From Bacillota bacterium (lineage in GTDB: Bacteria; Bacillota; Clostridia; Lachnospirales; Lachnospiraceae), in contig JAEWHU010000235.1 in NCBI GenBank assembly GCA_023387635.1, positions 1-6,825 of the forward strand: a stretch of DNA of 6,825 bases, written 5' to 3'. Both the position numbers and the translations under genes were made by a program. Of the stretch, positions 6,214 through 6,825 are shown piece after piece (position 1 is the first letter of the stretch; each line of letters starts with the position of its first letter). The notes below the pieces were generated by a model, which saw only the letters and a program-made list of their open reading frames with translations, ran no database searches and was not told where the DNA came from.

Positions 6214-6825
6214 TCATGTTAATATCCGCTTTAGGCTAAGCCAAAATTCAACCCCACCATCTACATTACGTACTCCATATTTACCACGATGGGCATTCAT
6301 AATTGTTTTTACAAAGTATAGTCCGATCCCCATACTACCATTTTCATTACGTGTCCTAGCCTTATCTAGGCGATAGAATTGATCCCATATACAAGGTAGT
6401 TCATTAGTAGTAATGGGCTTAGTTTCATTAAATACAGTAACGACAACATCTTCATTCTTATTAGTTACATTAATAGCTATAGAGTGTCCTTCTTTTGTGT
6501 ATTTTACAGCATTTGTAATATAATTAGTAAAAGCTCTTTCTAAATATAATTTATTTCCTAGAACGCTATAATGCTCCTTAATATCTAAAGTATAATTAAG
6601 ATCTTTGTTCTTAAATAAAATAACATTCCTTGATATAACATTAGATACTATCTCCGTTATATCTAATATCTCAAAGTCATTGTTTGCTAGTCCATTTTCC
6701 ATGGAAGATAGATCAAGAAGATTAGTAACTAATCGGGTCATATTGTTCACTTCATCTAAAATTACATCATAATAGTATTCTTTATCAATTCCATTTAGAT
6801 TGTCTTTTAACATTTCAGTATAGCC
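6214..6825 (-). CDS. Sensor histidine kinase, C-terminal part (N-terminus outside window)
   Basis: The minus-strand frame is open from the window edge (first visible residues GYTEMLKDN) to TGA at 6216-6214, about 203 residues. An internal Met sits at visible residue 5, but the frame continues upstream without a stop, so the gene is cut by the window. The visible start is the end of the HisKA dimerisation helix; the phospho-accepting His lies just outside. The ATPase domain follows: an N-box (ERAFTNYITNAVKYTKEG), an F-box (WDQFYRLDKARTR), and a G2 box (GSMGIGLYFVK) before the final GGVEFWLSL strand. The G1 box is unusual: FNETKPI replaces the usual DxGxG, a change in the direction of the VanS-like Firmicutes kinases that have Asn in place of Asp. 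The kinase passes phosphate to a response regulator, presumably encoded upstream on the minus strand. Its signal and targets cannot be told. Confidence 0.92.
   Translation of the reverse strand, partial: GYTEMLKDNLNGIDKEYYYDVILDEVNNMTRLVTNLLDLSSMENGLANNDFEILDITEIVSNVISRNVILFKNKDLNYTLDIKEHYSVLGNKLYLERAFTNYITNAVKYTKEGHSIAINVTNKNEDVVVTVFNETKPITTNELPCIWDQFYRLDKARTRNENGSMGIGLYFVKTIMNAHRGKYGVRNVDGGVEFWLSLKRILT

Noticed and set aside
6143..6376. Short + strand frame over the terminator and kinase 3' end
   Set aside because: It starts inside the terminator loop, has no ribosome binding site and runs antisense to the conserved G2 region of the kinase.

Overview
The window looks like chromosomal DNA of a low-GC Gram-positive bacterium of the Clostridia, most likely a Lachnospiraceae-type organism. 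This is inferred from the AT-rich sequence, strong AGGAGG ribosome binding sites, lipoprotein signal peptides of Gram-positive type, a VanS-like histidine kinase, and an MsrB without the zinc CxxC pairs. I see no tRNA, rRNA, CRISPR array, insertion sequence or phage structural gene.

Left part (1-1292, + strand): the last 51 codons of a PAP2-family membrane phosphatase, then a small protein with a papain/transglutaminase-like Cys-His-Asp pattern, then the methionine sulfoxide reductase msrB. Gaps are short and no terminator lies between them, so they may be co-transcribed. A strong rho-independent terminator closes the unit at 1259-1292.

Centre (1293-6101, + strand): a 106-base intergenic stretch holds an imperfect 24-bp palindrome and a TATACT box. 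Then come three tightly spaced genes, each encoding a lipid-anchored protein with a lipobox cysteine at residue 21: a DUF4352-like lipoprotein with an acidic linker, and two tandem, clearly homologous but diverged aryl-sulfate sulfotransferases (ASST). Both ASST copies keep the recognised active-site pattern (HH, H, R 18 residues later, H 48 residues after that). The unit reads as a surface-anchored, PAPS-independent sulfate-transfer operon. The substrate cannot be told from the sequence.

Right part (6102-6825): a long hairpin with U-rich flanks on both sides serves as a bidirectional terminator. Converging on it from the minus strand is the C-terminal part of a sensor histidine kinase, which runs off the window. 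Whether this two-component system controls the sulfotransferase operon is not shown; only adjacency is seen.

The most notable items are the tandem lipid-anchored ASST pair with its lipoprotein partner, the palindrome in front of that operon, and the uncharacterised Cys-His-Asp protein beside msrB.
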